Of a DNA stretch of 64,000 nucleotides, positions 23,229 to 37,290 are shown piece after piece. Made by a program: the position numbers and the translations under genes. Source of the stretch: Whitmania pigra (lineage: Eukaryota; Annelida; Clitellata; Hirudinida; Haemopidae). The stretch covers positions 2,095,001 to 2,159,000 of the forward strand of contig JAJTWR010000332.1 of the NCBI GenBank assembly GCA_021613335.1, written 5' to 3'. The notes beneath the pieces are model-generated. The model was not told the DNA's origin and made no database searches. It worked only from the letters and a program-made list of their open reading frames with translations. Position 1 is the stretch's first letter; the number at the start of each line of letters is the position of its first letter.

Positions 23229-24239
23229 AGATGGTAGAACTACATCTTCAAAGTGTCAGAGCCAGTGTGAACATGCAATTTGTACACACCAGTGTAACTG
23301 AGTAATGTCATAAATTATGCTTAAGGAAATAAAATTCAAAAATCAATCACGAGCTTTCCATCATTAAAGCACTTCATACTGAATGAATAAACAACTTCAT
23401 AAAGCATCAATTTGTCTACTCACATTTCTATCTACAGGACCAAAGCACCATTTTGAAAAAAACATTTTAAATTAATAATTCAAAAGATTTTAACTCAATA
23501 CATCCCTCCTCACTTCAATGACAAATTGTTACAACAATTCACAAAAGGCACAACATGAAAATAAATCGAGCTCTCTGAAAACATTCGTTTTTAAAAAGAA
23601 ACAAAAATAAAATTATTGCAAAAGTAAATCAGAGAATGGAAATAAATGAGGGGTAATGCATGTGCATGCATGTAAATCCAAAAAGCAATCAGCATTTGCA
23701 AATGTTCTTTGTAAACCTTTGAAATTTCTCAAGAAATATAGAAAAATTAATGAATGCATGAATTGCAACACCACTGAATACAAATGAATAAAAATATCTC
23801 TGCAAGGATTATTTGCACATGCTCTTAGAACCCTATAAGTCAACTTAAATGAAAACACAGAACAATAAATATGCTTTAACAACTATCCAGTAAGATAAAA
23901 AATAAAAATAAGCCAAATGTATTTTGAAATGAGACCTAACCCCATCAAGGCAGGATCAGTTTCATGGGCACATTTGCATTTACCAATGCCAAGCACACTC
24001 ATTTCAAGTCGCACTGAGAATGCATCGCACGTATATCATACTTATTGCCAACAAAGAGCATGCTCGAAACAAACTTGTGTCAAATCCATGACTTCCACTC
24101 GAGTAATGGAATAGGAATAAGGAAACAGAGTGCACGTGAATGTTTTCAATTATTTCCAGTTAACTAACCCCGAGCGGTGAGAGATAAATAAGACATCGAG
24201 GAGGTAGTAAGCAGTTAGTTCCATGGTTAATAAAAGCTT

Positions 24240-26420
24240 ATTTCGTTTAGCACCGAAAGTCCTCGAATGGGCCCAGCAAGTTTACTCAGAGCAACATCGC
24301 GTCATATTGGATGAGAATCTCCGAAGCTTATATCTCAGCAACGCAAGACGAACACGCTCGTCAGTGCATTCATTCACGTGCATTCGTTCACGTGCGCGCA
24401 CGAGGATGCTTCGACGATCGTCAAACAATTCTTAGCGTAGAAGAAATTCACCAACCTGATAAATGATAATTTGCAGTCTAAAATCCCCGTCGACCGTGTT
24501 TAAACTCTACAAGCCGAGTCGATAAGAAAAACAAAAAGGACGTCGAAGCAGCGAAGAAAGGGAAACGAAGAAGAAGAAGAAGAAGAATCAGTAACGAATC
24601 GAAAGATTCGAGAAGTTGATTATTTAACCGGGGAGACGAACCGACCAATGGCAATTGGTTATCGACCATAAACAAGCAGAGTGAGATGGTGAGCGGGCGG
24701 TGAGAGAGCTTCGAGAGGCAGGAAAGAGATAGCGATGGAGCTAGGGAGGGTAGGCGATCTCCGGGAACTGAAGTGATTACAAGCAGTCGTTGCAAACAAC
24801 AAGACAACAAGCGAATCTCATTCTACACTTCCGGAAAGCAAACAACAAACTTAATGCTCATTGGTCGGTTCACGAGCGGATCAGCAGCGATAGGCCGAGC
24901 TTAATTTGGCGGCCCGGTGTCAGTCGAGAGGGGATGGATTGAGCGGCGAGGAGGATGACATAATCACGCGAACACATCACAGGGAGTTGCATCGAAAGAG
25001 AGAAAATCTTACGAAAAACCGTCGCGAAACGAAGAATCTACGCAACACAAAAAACAATGCGCAACCACTACGACGCTATCTATTTCTAAAGTTGATTTTA
25101 GTCGATCATCAATAACTTCTAAGCGATTACATCTCCGACCTCCAATGAGAACGAATAACTTCGCAAGTCAAGACGAGTAAAAGAAGCGAGAAATGTTTTT
25201 TGAGCACAACATTGACAAGACCAGACTGAGAAAAATAAAGCAAGCCAGAAAAGGGAGATAGTGCAGCAGGCGAAACAAAGGAGGTGTTGTAGAGAGAGGC
25301 CGCGTATGCAAAGTAGATGCTCCTATCGATCCGTACACAGCCCTGTACAGCTGTTCCCTGTACAAACTTAACATCGCAACCGCCCCCAGCTGGAGATATT
25401 TCACGAATACAAACCAGCAACACACGTTCATCAAATTAACCAACTGTCATTCGCTGCTGGCTCATGAATAATTGATCTCGAAACAAATAATAATAATAAT
25501 AACCAACAATTTGGAGCTGCAAACGTAACTTGTTTATGAAGTTTTCCTGGCAAACCCTTTAAAAGTGAGTATCGAAGGAGTTAGAGAGAATACAAGGAGA
25601 GTGAGGAAAATTGGAGATGCCTACTGAGACGAGAAAGAGGCAAATGTGCTACTCGTCTGTCAGCAGTGGCCACGCCCACCTACCGGTGCGCCGAGGCGGC
25701 TTAAAGGTCGTTCGACCAGATGCGCAACTGGGTTGGTCGTGAGCTCTGAGTGGCGTGGGGTGTGCTGCCTAGCAACCCTCCCTTCGCTTATTGGCCGGAT
25801 AGTTAAAAGCGCCAAACTGTCGGAGCCAATGAGAGCGTGAGAAAGGAATGACATGTAAACATTCATTTAGTGCCTACTGGTTCGTAACTCGGTACGTTCC
25901 CTTGTTTACACACACTGTTTCTTATTTGGGTCGCTCGCTCTGTCATTTATACGGCCGCCACTATTTAAGCCTGTATTTGTATTCATTCACAAATGTCAGG
26001 TCATTCTAGTAACCTTCTGCTTTGCTAAGTTACGTAACCGTCGCATTTCAAATTCAAATTTACGATGAAGCCGTGCCTCGACGCACTTTGTCGATGCTTC
26101 TAAATGTAATTAGCATAATAAAGTTGGAAATAGAAGTTTTTAATTATCATTACAGTCCGCTTCTCATTGGTCGAGAAAGAATGATAAGAATAAAGAAAGA
26201 GGGAGAGACGGGGACGAAAAGAGAGTCGTAATTATTGGAGGCGAGTGAGCGCGGTGCTGTCGGTGAGATCGCGCACACCAGACAGAAACAGCGGATGTGT
26301 GTCTCCTTCGCATGCGTGAATTCACTGCACGTGAAGCTTCCTCGGGGCAAGAAAAAACCACGCGGAGCGGCCTGTTATGACGCACAGCCTAGGAAAAGCT
26401 GAAAGTTGATGGAGTGCACT
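24240..26420. promoter_or_regulatory. GC-richer, CCAAT-rich candidate promoter block
   Basis: This block is richer in G+C and CpG than its surroundings. It holds at least six CCAAT/ATTGG boxes (24645, 24654, 24860, 25790, 25826, 26166). There is also a GC-box-like GGCCACGCCCAC near 25668 and a near-match to an RFX site at 25764-25777 (GCTGCCTAGCAACC). It lies 6-8 kb upstream of the first PHC coding exon, which needs an upstream noncoding exon on the minus strand. A promoter is the simplest reading, but no transcript boundary can be shown from sequence. Confidence 0.4.
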
Positions 26421-28920
26421 GCTCAAAAGAAATATCGAACGCCCAAGAATTTGGAAGACATTTTTTTTTCAAAATGCAGATCCACGCACACGGATGACCG
26501 AAGCGACTGAAAGTGTAACGCGAGAAGACGAGGCCGATCGGTTTACCAATTAAAGAGAAGAGAAGGATGGAGGCGGGAAAGAAAGCAGAGTGACACTGAG
26601 ATGGAACACGAGAACTTGCACAGACTTTACTTTAACGAGAGAAGCTTTTCCTCCAACAAATCTCTAAATTATCCACCAGCATCACAGCTTCCCGTCTGCA
26701 TCGTGCGTTTCGATAGTTTTATGCAAGTTGGACTACCGTCATACTGGCATCCATTCAGATATCATAATGTCGAACTGCAACGCTTAGAAATGGAATACAA
26801 ACTTTTCTGAAGAATGCTGAAGCTTATGAAAGAAATTGAATGAATGAATGAACGAATCGATGAATGAACGAACAAGTGAGCGAAGGAATAATGAGGCCAG
26901 CGTGAAGAAGCATTATTGCAGAATTCAGGTGGCATCGAGAAATACGTCCCTCATCCGCCTCACTCCACACGAGCGGAGTTCTGTTTCGTTACAGAATTTC
27001 ATGAATAAGGCCTCTGGAACATTGTTCGACGTGCAACACGCAGCCTGCCAGATGACACGACTAAGCGAGACAAGCAGAAAATGTCGTGAAACAGTTTTGG
27101 AGGGAAAGAATACTCGGTGACCTCTGACCTGCAATGTGCCATGCCTCCTGATAACCATCTCCGTGTTCCGTGTAACACCTCATAAAGTATGATCCGCTCG
27201 ATACGAGGCATTACATGCAAACAAACAAGCGAACATTCAAACATCCGCGAATAACAAACAGCGCAACATACACAGACAAAGATAAGCGTAATGGTGCCTT
27301 TAGTGTCGTTATAGTAGACAACTGGGTAATAAAATATGTTCATTTATGCGAGCAATTCGACAATTTTGAAAGCAAACTGGCTCAAAGTAATAATGACGAG
27401 TAATGTATTGAAGCAATTGTTTGTTAACATTAATAACGAACAATGAAAAATGACATTAATAACGTAAACGTATACGACCAGGTTACCTGCATTTCGATGC
27501 ACATCTGATGGCAGAGTATTATTCGGCAATAAGATGATTAAAGAAGATGTAAATGATAATTATTTGATGAACATTCAACTACGTTTTCAGTTTTCATCTT
27601 TCCATCGTCAATATCAATATCGACCTTCTGAACTCGTATTTGAGGAACACCTCAGTAGCAACGGTTGTATTGTTTAAACTCGTATTTTATATTTCAATAC
27701 GTATTATACATTCAAATTTATTAATATAATAAAGAAATAATTAATATATATTATACATATTAATGTTAATTAATTATTTAAGTAAGTATTATTTACAGTA
27801 AGAAAATAAAATAGGCAGAAGATTGATTGAGATGGTAGAAGGTGGTTATATTCAAGTTATATTTTAATGATGACAGGATACTCACAACATGCAATTCGGA
27901 GTTGATTCTGCAGAAGCTTTCTAGAATAGACATCGAATTCATCATGGAAAATATAATTATTCTTCTTGGTCTTAGAGACTTAGGTAAATAAATACTAATG
28001 AATAATTATATCTCCAACAATTTATTAATGAATAGTCTACATTTAATGAATATTCGTGATTTATGGAAATAAATATTGAACAATGTATGAATATATTTCA
28101 ATATTTAATAATATCCGAACCTTTTATTGCAAGAGTTGACAAAAGAAGACAAAGGGAAACAGAGGCTGAGAAGGTCACAGTAACCATGGTAACCATGGCA
28201 ACCACGGCAACGTGACGTTGAATAACATTGCTCCACACGATCAGTACCACCCGCACGATTCACTCACATTGAATATTTTCAAACCATTCTCATCTCCGTA
28301 ATGGGGTCGCATAGAAATGCTAGGGGGGCATGCTCGATGGCACACCTCGGTCATCGAGGGACTTGAAATGATTTTCATGATTTTAAAATGAAAAAACATT
28401 AAAATCACACTTCGTATCTTGTCAGTTGAACATATTTTTTGATATCAGAAACATGGAAAAGCGGAAATAAATGAATAGATTAATACAATAAATAAATAAA
28501 TACAATGAATAAATAAATAAATACAATAAATAGAAGAATTTAAAAAGATTCTTTTGTCGAAATTGAATGGACTAGATAACGTTGATTAGTGCGTCATGGA
28601 AGGTGCAGAAGTGCAAATTGTGGATGTTACTGAAATTAATTCAGACTTTATAATAAGTAAATTAGGACTTCAATTAAACAAAATAAAAAGATTTCAAAAC
28701 AATTCTTAAGTCTCGACTGGAGCTTATTATTGAATAAATATTGAATAACATTACTATTTATTGTTATTATTATATTATTGTTAGGAGTGTTTACAAATGA
28801 AATCTTATCACGTGTTGAAAATCCTTTTGAGACCTCTTTCCTTATCAGAGTTTCGAGAGAGAATATGAGAAGAATGAGGTTAATTTGGATGGATTCCATG
28901 AAGGAGATGATCACTGAGTC
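26421..28920. other. intergenic sequence, no gene seen
   Basis: No coding exon, RNA gene or transposon could be supported. Short GAATGAATGAACGAAT-type runs occur near 26840-26880. The sequence becomes AT-rich after 27600. The X-box cluster at 28180 is listed separately. Confidence 0.5.
28180..28212 (+). promoter_or_regulatory. X-box cluster (RFX-type)
   Basis: GTAACCATGGTAAC (28180-28193) is a perfect GTNRCC(N2)RGYAAC match. It is followed by CATGGCAACC and ACGGCAACG, two more RGYAAC half-sites in the same orientation. This is an unusual density for a chance motif. No gene start is nearby. Confidence 0.45.
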
Positions 28921-29212
<292 letters not shown>

Positions 29213-29820
29213 TAGATGATGATTATCATGATGTTGGTGATGGTCGTGATCATGCTTGTGGCTTCTTCACCAGGCAAAAGGTTTTATTGAAAAAAAGCCA
29301 CTTTAACAGCTTCGGGATTAGAATTATCACTTGTAAGTAACATTTATAATGATAATAATAACTTACACGTTTATTATTATAATATTAAGTTTAAATTTAT
29401 CTATAGTAGTTTGCAAAAAAATTATATTAATTATTATTTATCATGCTGAATATTTTAATCAGTGTTACTATTTATTAGTTCTAATTATTTTTAACATAAC
29501 GTCGTCGTCGTCGCTATCATCAGCAATGACGAAGACCTGCAAAGCCAAACAAAGCATTGGACAAAGACCATCATTCGACAGTTTCTACGTGCACTCGAAT
29601 TATGAAGCAATAATATAAAAATAATAATATAAAAATAATAATATTAATAATAATATAAAGATAATAATATTAATAATAATATAAAAGTAATAACATTAAT
29701 AATAATATTCCATTTGACCCTTAGGTCCTAACCATTCCGAGTGGAGCGTGAATTGATAACAGCATCACCAACATCAGGTTATGATGACGATTGCTGGAAC
29801 GAATTATGTATTATCGGATA

Positions 29821-29993
29821 TAATAATAATAACAATAATAACAACAATAATAATAACAACAACATCAACAATAATAATAATAATAATGACGACGATGATG
29901 ATGATATTAATAATAATAATAATAATAATAATGATAATAATAATAATAACAATAATAAAAATAATAATAACGGCGATAGTAATTATAATAAAT
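29821..29993 (+). repeat. imperfect AAT/AAC microsatellite with GAC/GAT core
   Basis: AAT and AAC units interleaved, with a GAC/GAT island at about 29886-29906. Less pure, and so probably older, than the 41.8-kb array. The Asn-rich frame is not a gene. Confidence 0.95.
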
Positions 29994-30885
29994 GAGGCGG
30001 CTAATGGAGCAGAGAATGTGTTGCGCGCACATCAATACAATGATTACAAGAGTTTTTATGAACATCGAATTAATCATCAATTATCATTTACACCCCGGGG
30101 CAAGACAAACTAGGAGCAGTAATAATTTGAATAATTTGAATTAAATAGAATGAAATTGAATGATATCCTCATGATTTCATTACTAAAACATCTTCCTTTA
30201 AGATTTACGATCACAAAACCGAGTGGTTATTACACAGATCCAGGTCTTCTTAACCACTACGAATAATTCTTATGCTATGTCACGATTGTAGCCGAACTTA
30301 ATCCAAAATCATGATAAGTGATGTTATATTCGTCATCGAGTGAAAATTCAGCAAGCCATCTCCTACTGGTCGACAATTACCTCAAATTATCCTTCGTTCG
30401 CCAAACAAAGCCTTCCGAACGCCAATTAAAAAATCACGTGTCTACAAAATCTGGCGTGGGAGATGAATAACAACAAAATCATCTGCTCCTACTGCTTCTG
30501 CACTCGCGGGAAAGACAAAATCGAGAGCGAATCGCTTATCACGACATGCGTGGATGGACTTCTCGGGAATACGTGGAGAATCCATCTTTCCAGGTCTCCC
30601 GAGATTCGACGAACACTCCTCATGCCGGTCAGTGATGAACTGGGATCATGGGAGATGATGGAGTGGTAAGGACTAATTGTGCAGCTGCTGATGTTGGTGA
30701 CGATTACCGATCTGACCGGCCGTTAGGTCGTAATTATTTGAATAAGTGACTAGTAAACGATAATTAATAATTAATAATGTGAACTTTCGAAATTCTCGAG
30801 AAAGTCGTACAAATCTGTTGACCCATTAACAGAAGTGACAAAACGTAGCAGTACGCTCCAACGAATAACAAGTCCTCCGTTTCTA

Positions 30886-30930
30886 GGAATCGAACCCGGG
30901 AGCTCGGAGCTCACTTCGTGCATGTGCAAC
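30886..30930 (-). repeat. tRNA-derived SINE remnant (B box)
   Basis: On the minus strand CCCGGGTTCGATTCC is a perfect polymerase III B box preceded by GAGCTCCGAGCTC. No intact A box or closable cloverleaf lies at the right distance. It is therefore likely a decayed tRNA-derived SINE, not a tRNA gene. Confidence 0.4.
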
Positions 30931-32292
30931 GAACGCCGAGTGTGAGAAAGCGGAGAGAGAATTATTTATAGCGAGTGTTGCCGACTACACGAAGAGAAAT
31001 GTCAAGTTTTATTAGCGCCAACAAAATCTCCTTGAAAAGGCGGCCATACCGATATCCTTTATTTTATCCGATATCCTGGTGAGGATCGAGCACTTGCCTG
31101 CTCGGCAGACGACATTACATTACGAGTTTGAATACGAACTGCAGTCTTTCGTTTTATCTGCAGATACGATGATGACGTCATTATCGTTAATTAGCACTGT
31201 TTACGGAGAAATATTAGAATCATGGTGTCATCGATTTAATCATACTTGTTATTATGATAATGATGATTATTACAACTTATAACACAGAATTATTGGAATA
31301 ATGAGGTTAACAAGTGTAGGTTAAGTTGTTGTGATACTAAATATCAATTTAGCACTTAAGAAATAATTGCCATGCAAAGTGACGGATGCAAATCAACTGT
31401 GGTCATTAATTGAACACTGCATTAATTATGGGTAATTACGCAATGATTGTTTACATCAAAAGTTGAACAACCCATGATTAAGATTATGCAATTTTTTATG
31501 ATAACTTATTACAATAAGTCCAGTCATATCACATGTGTCAATTGAAAGATCAAAAGTTCAAGTTTAACAAAATATATATATTGAATAAAAATATTTACTT
31601 ATTTCCTGCTTTACACAATTTCAATTCTACCTTGTCCACCTTAAATCTGTGTGATGAAGAAACATGACACAGAAAGGAGATGGACTATTATTATTACTAT
31701 TATTATATATTATTATTCAGAGGTGAGATTAGACCTTGAAGTCTGAGATAAACAGAGATGTTCAAAGAACTACTTTTCCATTGAAGACACTTATTTATTA
31801 TTTATTTATTCATTACATGTTCAGTATACTTATTTATTAATTATTCATTAATTACATATTCAATTCAAAAATTCATTTCTTCTCCTCACAAGCCATTCAT
31901 CTCCTTAAATCTTTTAAATCAATGTTCAATGAGGTTTCTGGAGAGTTTTTCAGATGTTTTTAGATTATTTAATGAATATTTACATCACTTATTAGCATTT
32001 AATACTCTAATAATTATTATTTAAATAATGTATTCTATATTTATATCACATAAACCTTTTCTTGTAATAAATGATGGCACTTTTGTAAGACCAAAAATTG
32101 AAAATGAAACAATTAAATAATAATAATTACAACAAAGCAATTAATTTGAGGCTTACAAATAAATTACATTGGTAGCCTCATTACCATAAATTATACAAAG
32201 TAATAAGTTGTTAGTGACAGGTCAACTTCATATTCCTCATTCCAATCAGTTGCTTCATGAGTGCAATGCTACTTCAACTCTAAATTACAAAT

Positions 32293-32410
32293 AACTTTTA
32301 AACCGTTTTGTATTCAAATAAATTTTAAACTGTTTTGTATTCAAATAAATTTTAAACTGTTTTGCATTCAAATAAATTTTAAATTTTTCTGCATTCAAAT
32401 AACTTTTAAA
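32293..32410 (+). repeat. 27-bp minisatellite, 4.4 copies
   Basis: Tandem copies of an AT-rich 27-bp unit containing TTTTGTATTCAAAT, with 1-5 differences between copies. The minus-strand frame of repeating FKIYLN residues is an artefact. Confidence 0.93.
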
Positions 32411-34028
32411 TGAGCTCAAATATGGAAATGAATTAAACAATTCTATGCTTAAAACAAGTTGTAAAAATAATAAGGACACTATTATTAAATAGTAATTTAC
32501 TAATTAAAAGATACAAACAAGATTAATAAACTGAATGTCTAAAAATTTCAAGTTAATCTCCTGTGGATTAGAATGTTGACTCGACGGCACATTTAACATT
32601 AATAACGATAGTAACACGTCACTAATTAACATAAAGTCCTTCTTATTGGAAAATATTAAAATGTTTATATATTTATGGAATGAGTTTTGTGTCTTCAACG
32701 ATTCATTTAATTAATTTCTTAATAAACTTGAAGTTGAGTAAAAAAACTTGTTGTAAAAGCAACTCAACATAAACTGGGCAACAAATCATTCTGAAGCCAA
32801 AAGTCAAAAGAAGAAATGAGAAAATTCTTGAATGAAATACACAACAACCAAATCAAGACAATTATTAATTTCTAATTCAGTAAATTCTGCCAGTAAAGAA
32901 GAAATAATGAAGATAAATATGAAAAGCCAAAATGAAATATCATTGATGGAGGTGTTCTTAAGCAGGTCCAGACCTCATCAATAAAATCTGGCACAACACC
33001 AGAGTCAGAAAAGCAGGAGATAATTTACAATTAAGTTCACTCGCATAAATTTCCATCTCATTCTTTCATTCTGGCAACTATGCTGGACCAACAAACTCTG
33101 TGATGATCACTAATTTATTGCAAAATCAAATCAGAAGTCAGATTTTTAAGATGGAGACATTTCTCTCTTAAAAAAACTGTTTTCTGTCCGTTGATGCAAC
33201 CTCGTAAATGAGTAAAAATAAATATTTAATTGATAAACAATGGACGGAACTAATATTGAACTATTGATGTCATCCTGTTTGAAATGTTTCACAAACATTT
33301 TCTTGAACAACGTTTGTGAGATAATTTCCTTTCAACTGCTGCTGTTGTTGCTGTTAATGATGATGTTGTTGCGTTGTTACTGTTGCTGATGATGATGTTG
33401 ATGTTGTTACTGCTATTGTTGCCGCTAATGATGTGGCTGTTGATGCCAACAACCACTTTGAAGAAGGAAATCCCTTCCAAGGATGATGATGATGATGTTT
33501 CTTTCACAAAACAATACCTCAATAATTTCTAACACTTAGTGAACACTTGTCACAAATGCTTATATATCTATTCATTATATCCTTTTCATCATTAAGGAAC
33601 TATAACCAATTACAATCTATTAATTAAATAAAATTCTTGGCAAATAAGAAAAGTAATGATTTTAGAGACTCAAAAGGAAAAGATAAATGATTTACAAATG
33701 CACATCTCATGTTCTTATCAGTTATTCCCTTCAGCTTATCTTCCTTTCATGACATCACAAGTCAAGACATCACATTCACCATTCATGAAGACATGTATTT
33801 TCACATTGAGTTCACAGTGCAATGAATAATACCATCTTCAAAATACAGTGAATGTGAAAACAAGTAATTTCCAACACCAGTTGAAGTGAATTTCCCATGA
33901 AATGAGAAAACACAGAACATTACCATTCATCTTTCCTCTTCAAAGAGGACATGAAAGTTGAAATTCTGCTCATAAGGGGTTAAAGAGTAAATCCTGAATC
34001 AAAAGTGTTGTCATGTTTTAAAATCTCA

Positions 34029-34134
34029 ATATTTACTTCAACATTTACAATTTATTTATATTATTATTAATATTTACTTCAACATTTACAATTTATTTAT
34101 ATTATTATTAACATTTATTTCAACATTTACAATT
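34029..34134 (+). repeat. 41-bp tandem repeat, about 2.6 copies
   Basis: Two nearly identical 41-bp units containing TTACTTCAACATTTACAA, followed by a partial diverged third. Confidence 0.9.
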
Positions 34135-34680
34135 GCAGTCAATTTAATAATCGAATTGATATTTACAAAATGACCATTTAGGTTGGTGTTTCACTTTTGG
34201 TTTATAAAAACTAATAAATATTCATCTGAAATGTGGTATTTTATCTCAAACATGCAAAGCCTTTTACAAAACGAAAGTTTTCTTAAGAAGCAAATCTCTT
34301 GTAGGAAATCTGAACAAGTTTACAAAACAAATGAGTCGTCAGAACTCGAGACATTCAATCAACCCTGACCCCAAACATTGTGAGGAGATAAAATCTGATT
34401 GGTTAACAATTTATTTCGCATGCAACGACGATGGTGTTTATTGGAAACTTTATACACCGTCATACCGTTGATTAAATATTGTAATAAATAATCATCGTAA
34501 TGATAAATAAGTCAGTTCAACGTAGCCCGATGTCTTCAGAAAATGAGAAAGTGAAAGCTTAATATGACGAACATAAATAAAGCCGCGGTTGATATCGTCT
34601 GCTCCGATGAGATACGCGGACAGGTTATTTATTTATAGAACATTAATTGCAAACCAACCCAAAGATCGGTCTAATGTTTA

Positions 34681-35700
34681 GTGCTCATTATTATGAGGAT
34701 GTGAAAAAGTAATAATAATAACAATAATAATAAAATTAAATAATAATACGTCAAGATGAGAAAATTCATCGGACGACATCTGTTAACTACGACACTGCAC
34801 ACGACCTCAGCAGATAGACAGATAGAGAGATACGCAGACAAACGGATAGGCAGATAAAGAGATATGCAGACAGACACCAGACGTAGAGAAGAAAACATGC
34901 AGAGGTCGATAAGAAGAGGCACACAACGAGCTCAATTAATTCGCTTTTCGATGGAGACCTACAAAGAGCTCACTACTGTTACTCTGCCACGATCGCCTGT
35001 CAAAGGAGCTTTTAAAGACAAGAGAATGTGCACAGACCGATGAATGGAAGGCTCGACAGAGGAAAGCAACAAAAACCTGAGAACACGATGCCTCATCGTG
35101 AAAGATGAAATCGAAGAGTAAAGAAATGTAGAAAAAGAAAACTGGAGAATTTACGTCTCTGCAATCGCAAGTGATCGGAGACAAATTCCAGTTCCCAATT
35201 CCGACGAACGTAGGTCGCCATGTTCTCGTAACAACTTAAGCTCGGCCTACTCGAGCTTCCCGCTTTTGAGGACCCACCGAATCTGAGAGCGAATATGAAC
35301 AAACAGAAGAACGTGCGTGCAACGTGCGCTGGCTTGCATTTATGCTAATGAGCCACTCGACTACTGTCTCGGCACGAAGCAGGTTGCAGTCTTTTCGCTC
35401 TTAAAACGTCGTCGTCTGCAACGAAATCGTCGATAAATCGTTTCCAAGCGGTAAATCCTCACCATTTCGACGTCTTTTCTCGAACGAAGTGAACGTGTTT
35501 CGTAGGAATCTGCTGAGAAAGTAGAGACGCAACAGCTACAGCGAAGCTTGAAACAATGCGACGGCCATGTTTAATCTCGAAGCTCAACTCCATTGGCTAA
35601 AAAGTAGCGATCGGAGGAGGAGCTAGAATTTATTTTCTTTGTTCTCGCGCGCTCCTCTGACCTGTCAATCATCGCTTACTCATGATTATGCTAATTATAA
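34681..35700. promoter_or_regulatory. GC-richer block with a CCAAT box; possible distal promoter
   Basis: From about 34900 to 35700 the sequence is richer in C+G and CpG than its flanks, with CGTCGTCGTC-type runs and an ATTGG box at 35592. It could be an alternative, more distant start for PHC (minus strand) or an independent noncoding transcript. No splice or start signal could be fixed. Confidence 0.25.
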
Positions 35701-37261
35701 CCTAGTTGAATTTGTCAGGTTGCCCTGCAAAGTGAGGCAAGTCGTGTTGGAGAAGCGAACGACTTGAGTTGTTGTTTACAAACATTTCCATGGCAACATC
35801 TCCATACAAACGTAACTTTTTTAATAACTACTTTAATGACTATCACGACAGCCAATTAAAATCGGTATGGAGAAATAGTTATTAACAATCCAATTAAGTA
35901 GGCAAATATTCATCATCAGCTGTTGAACTCTGTCAGACAAGCATGTTGTCCGTTTATGTGACATTATTTCCTCAAAATGACCTTGAAATCGAAGTTCAGG
36001 TGCTTTGTTTCAATGTTTGCCTTGCTTTCCACGACGGAGACGCCATTTCAGTTGTTTTAGGTTTTTTTAACAAAATTGTATTAAAATGTATTAAAATTTC
36101 GTCCATGACTTTGTTTAGCTTGTCAGTCTCGTCGCAAGTTCAAGCAGTAAGATGGTGTTTTCGTCATCCAACGTTGGAGGGTGACAGCATCGAGTGGGGA
36201 GTTAGGATTGTAGTGGCAAATGAAACCCAGGCTAGTTGCCCTTGTATTCTCCCCACATACTCAACAACAACAACAACAATATATTCAACTACAACAACAT
36301 GTTCACCGATAACAACATCAGAATTTATTAAGACGGTTACAAATGAATGAATGTGCATTATCTCGCATTCCGGCACGATTAATGTTTGTCTTGAAACTTC
36401 AACGAATAAATCTCCCAGGAACTGTTCGAACCCATCAAGTGACGCAATCATCTTTTGTCAGCTCGTAAAATGAGACGAACATAGAAGTAAAATAGTTCTT
36501 TGTTTTTCTTCCCAGTTTTGTCGAGGAAAACATTTCTGCTGCCAAGGCGAAGTTTCTTTGAGGAAATGAATAATCGATTGAAGTGAGATAATTGTCGGTT
36601 CCCTTTTTGTTCTCATGAATTGAAGATGCAAATTAAACTCCACCCGACGTCGCCTTCTCAGGCATTTAGGCACCCATTTAGAGACCAATTATGACGCAAT
36701 TACTCCTAGCAATTAATGGACAAACTCGTCTGCTACTCATTCATGCGTGGGAAGCACGTCAGATGCTGCGGAAGACAAACAAAAAATAAGCTTTCCTCTG
36801 GTTGGTGCCATCGGAACAATTGATCGAGTGGCAGACTGTTTTGTGTAATAAGAATCAGTAAGAGTTGATAAGAATTACGAATTACGAATTAAGAATAAGA
36901 AATAAGAAGAATAATATGAAAAATTAACAAATAAGAATTAAATAAGACACGTTCACAGGGAGGTTATTTCAGTATTTTCCAAGGGGGGGGGGGTGGCAGA
37001 CCCTTACAGCTTGAGATGAACAAACCGTGAGGAGATGAACTTTTTTGGGTTTGGTCTCAAGTCAGATCCCTCCTCAAATTACGTCCCTGCACGTTCAAAT
37101 GATTTTTGTAGCCGAATAAATATTTGAAAACAATCACTTCATCCGTGTTAACTTGTTCAGATGTTTACAAAATTCCATCGAGAAGGCATTACGAACGAAT
37201 AAGATATTAAATGAACGCCATTAATGAATGTTATTAATGCCTCTCGATGATCACCCGCGGT

Positions 37262-37290
37262 GGGAATCGAACCCGAGCAGTCAAAGCGAA
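37262..37290 (-). repeat. tRNA-derived SINE remnant (B box)
   Basis: On the minus strand CTCGGGTTCGATTCCCACC contains a perfect B box. The T stem is not fully paired and no A box was found upstream, so a working tRNA is unlikely. Confidence 0.35.

Larger units (their letters stand above)
18626..24240. other. upstream region or first intron of PHC
   Basis: No recognisable gene. Because the PHC ATG follows an acceptor, at least the first part is intron. Base composition is mixed, without long microsatellites. A direct repeat containing CGTGAAGGAATGAATGA occurs twice near 21304-21350. The X-box, minisatellite and two short coding-like frames in this interval are listed separately. Confidence 0.5.
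29994..34680. other. intergenic sequence with scattered small repeats
   Basis: No gene recognised. Near 30440-31080 the sequence is somewhat GC-richer and includes the tRNA-type B-box remnant listed separately. The 31.3-34.7 kb part is AT-rich with two minisatellites. The Ser/Asn-rich minus frame at 33289-33522 is a trinucleotide (GAT/GTT) artefact. Confidence 0.5.

Noticed and set aside
33289..33522. Ser/Asn-rich minus-strand frame
   Set aside because: It follows GAT/GTT trinucleotide-rich DNA and has no independent support.
35943..36350. 135-codon plus-strand frame
   Set aside because: Its C-terminal Thr-rich part comes from ACA repeats. There are no homology, splice or start features to support a gene.
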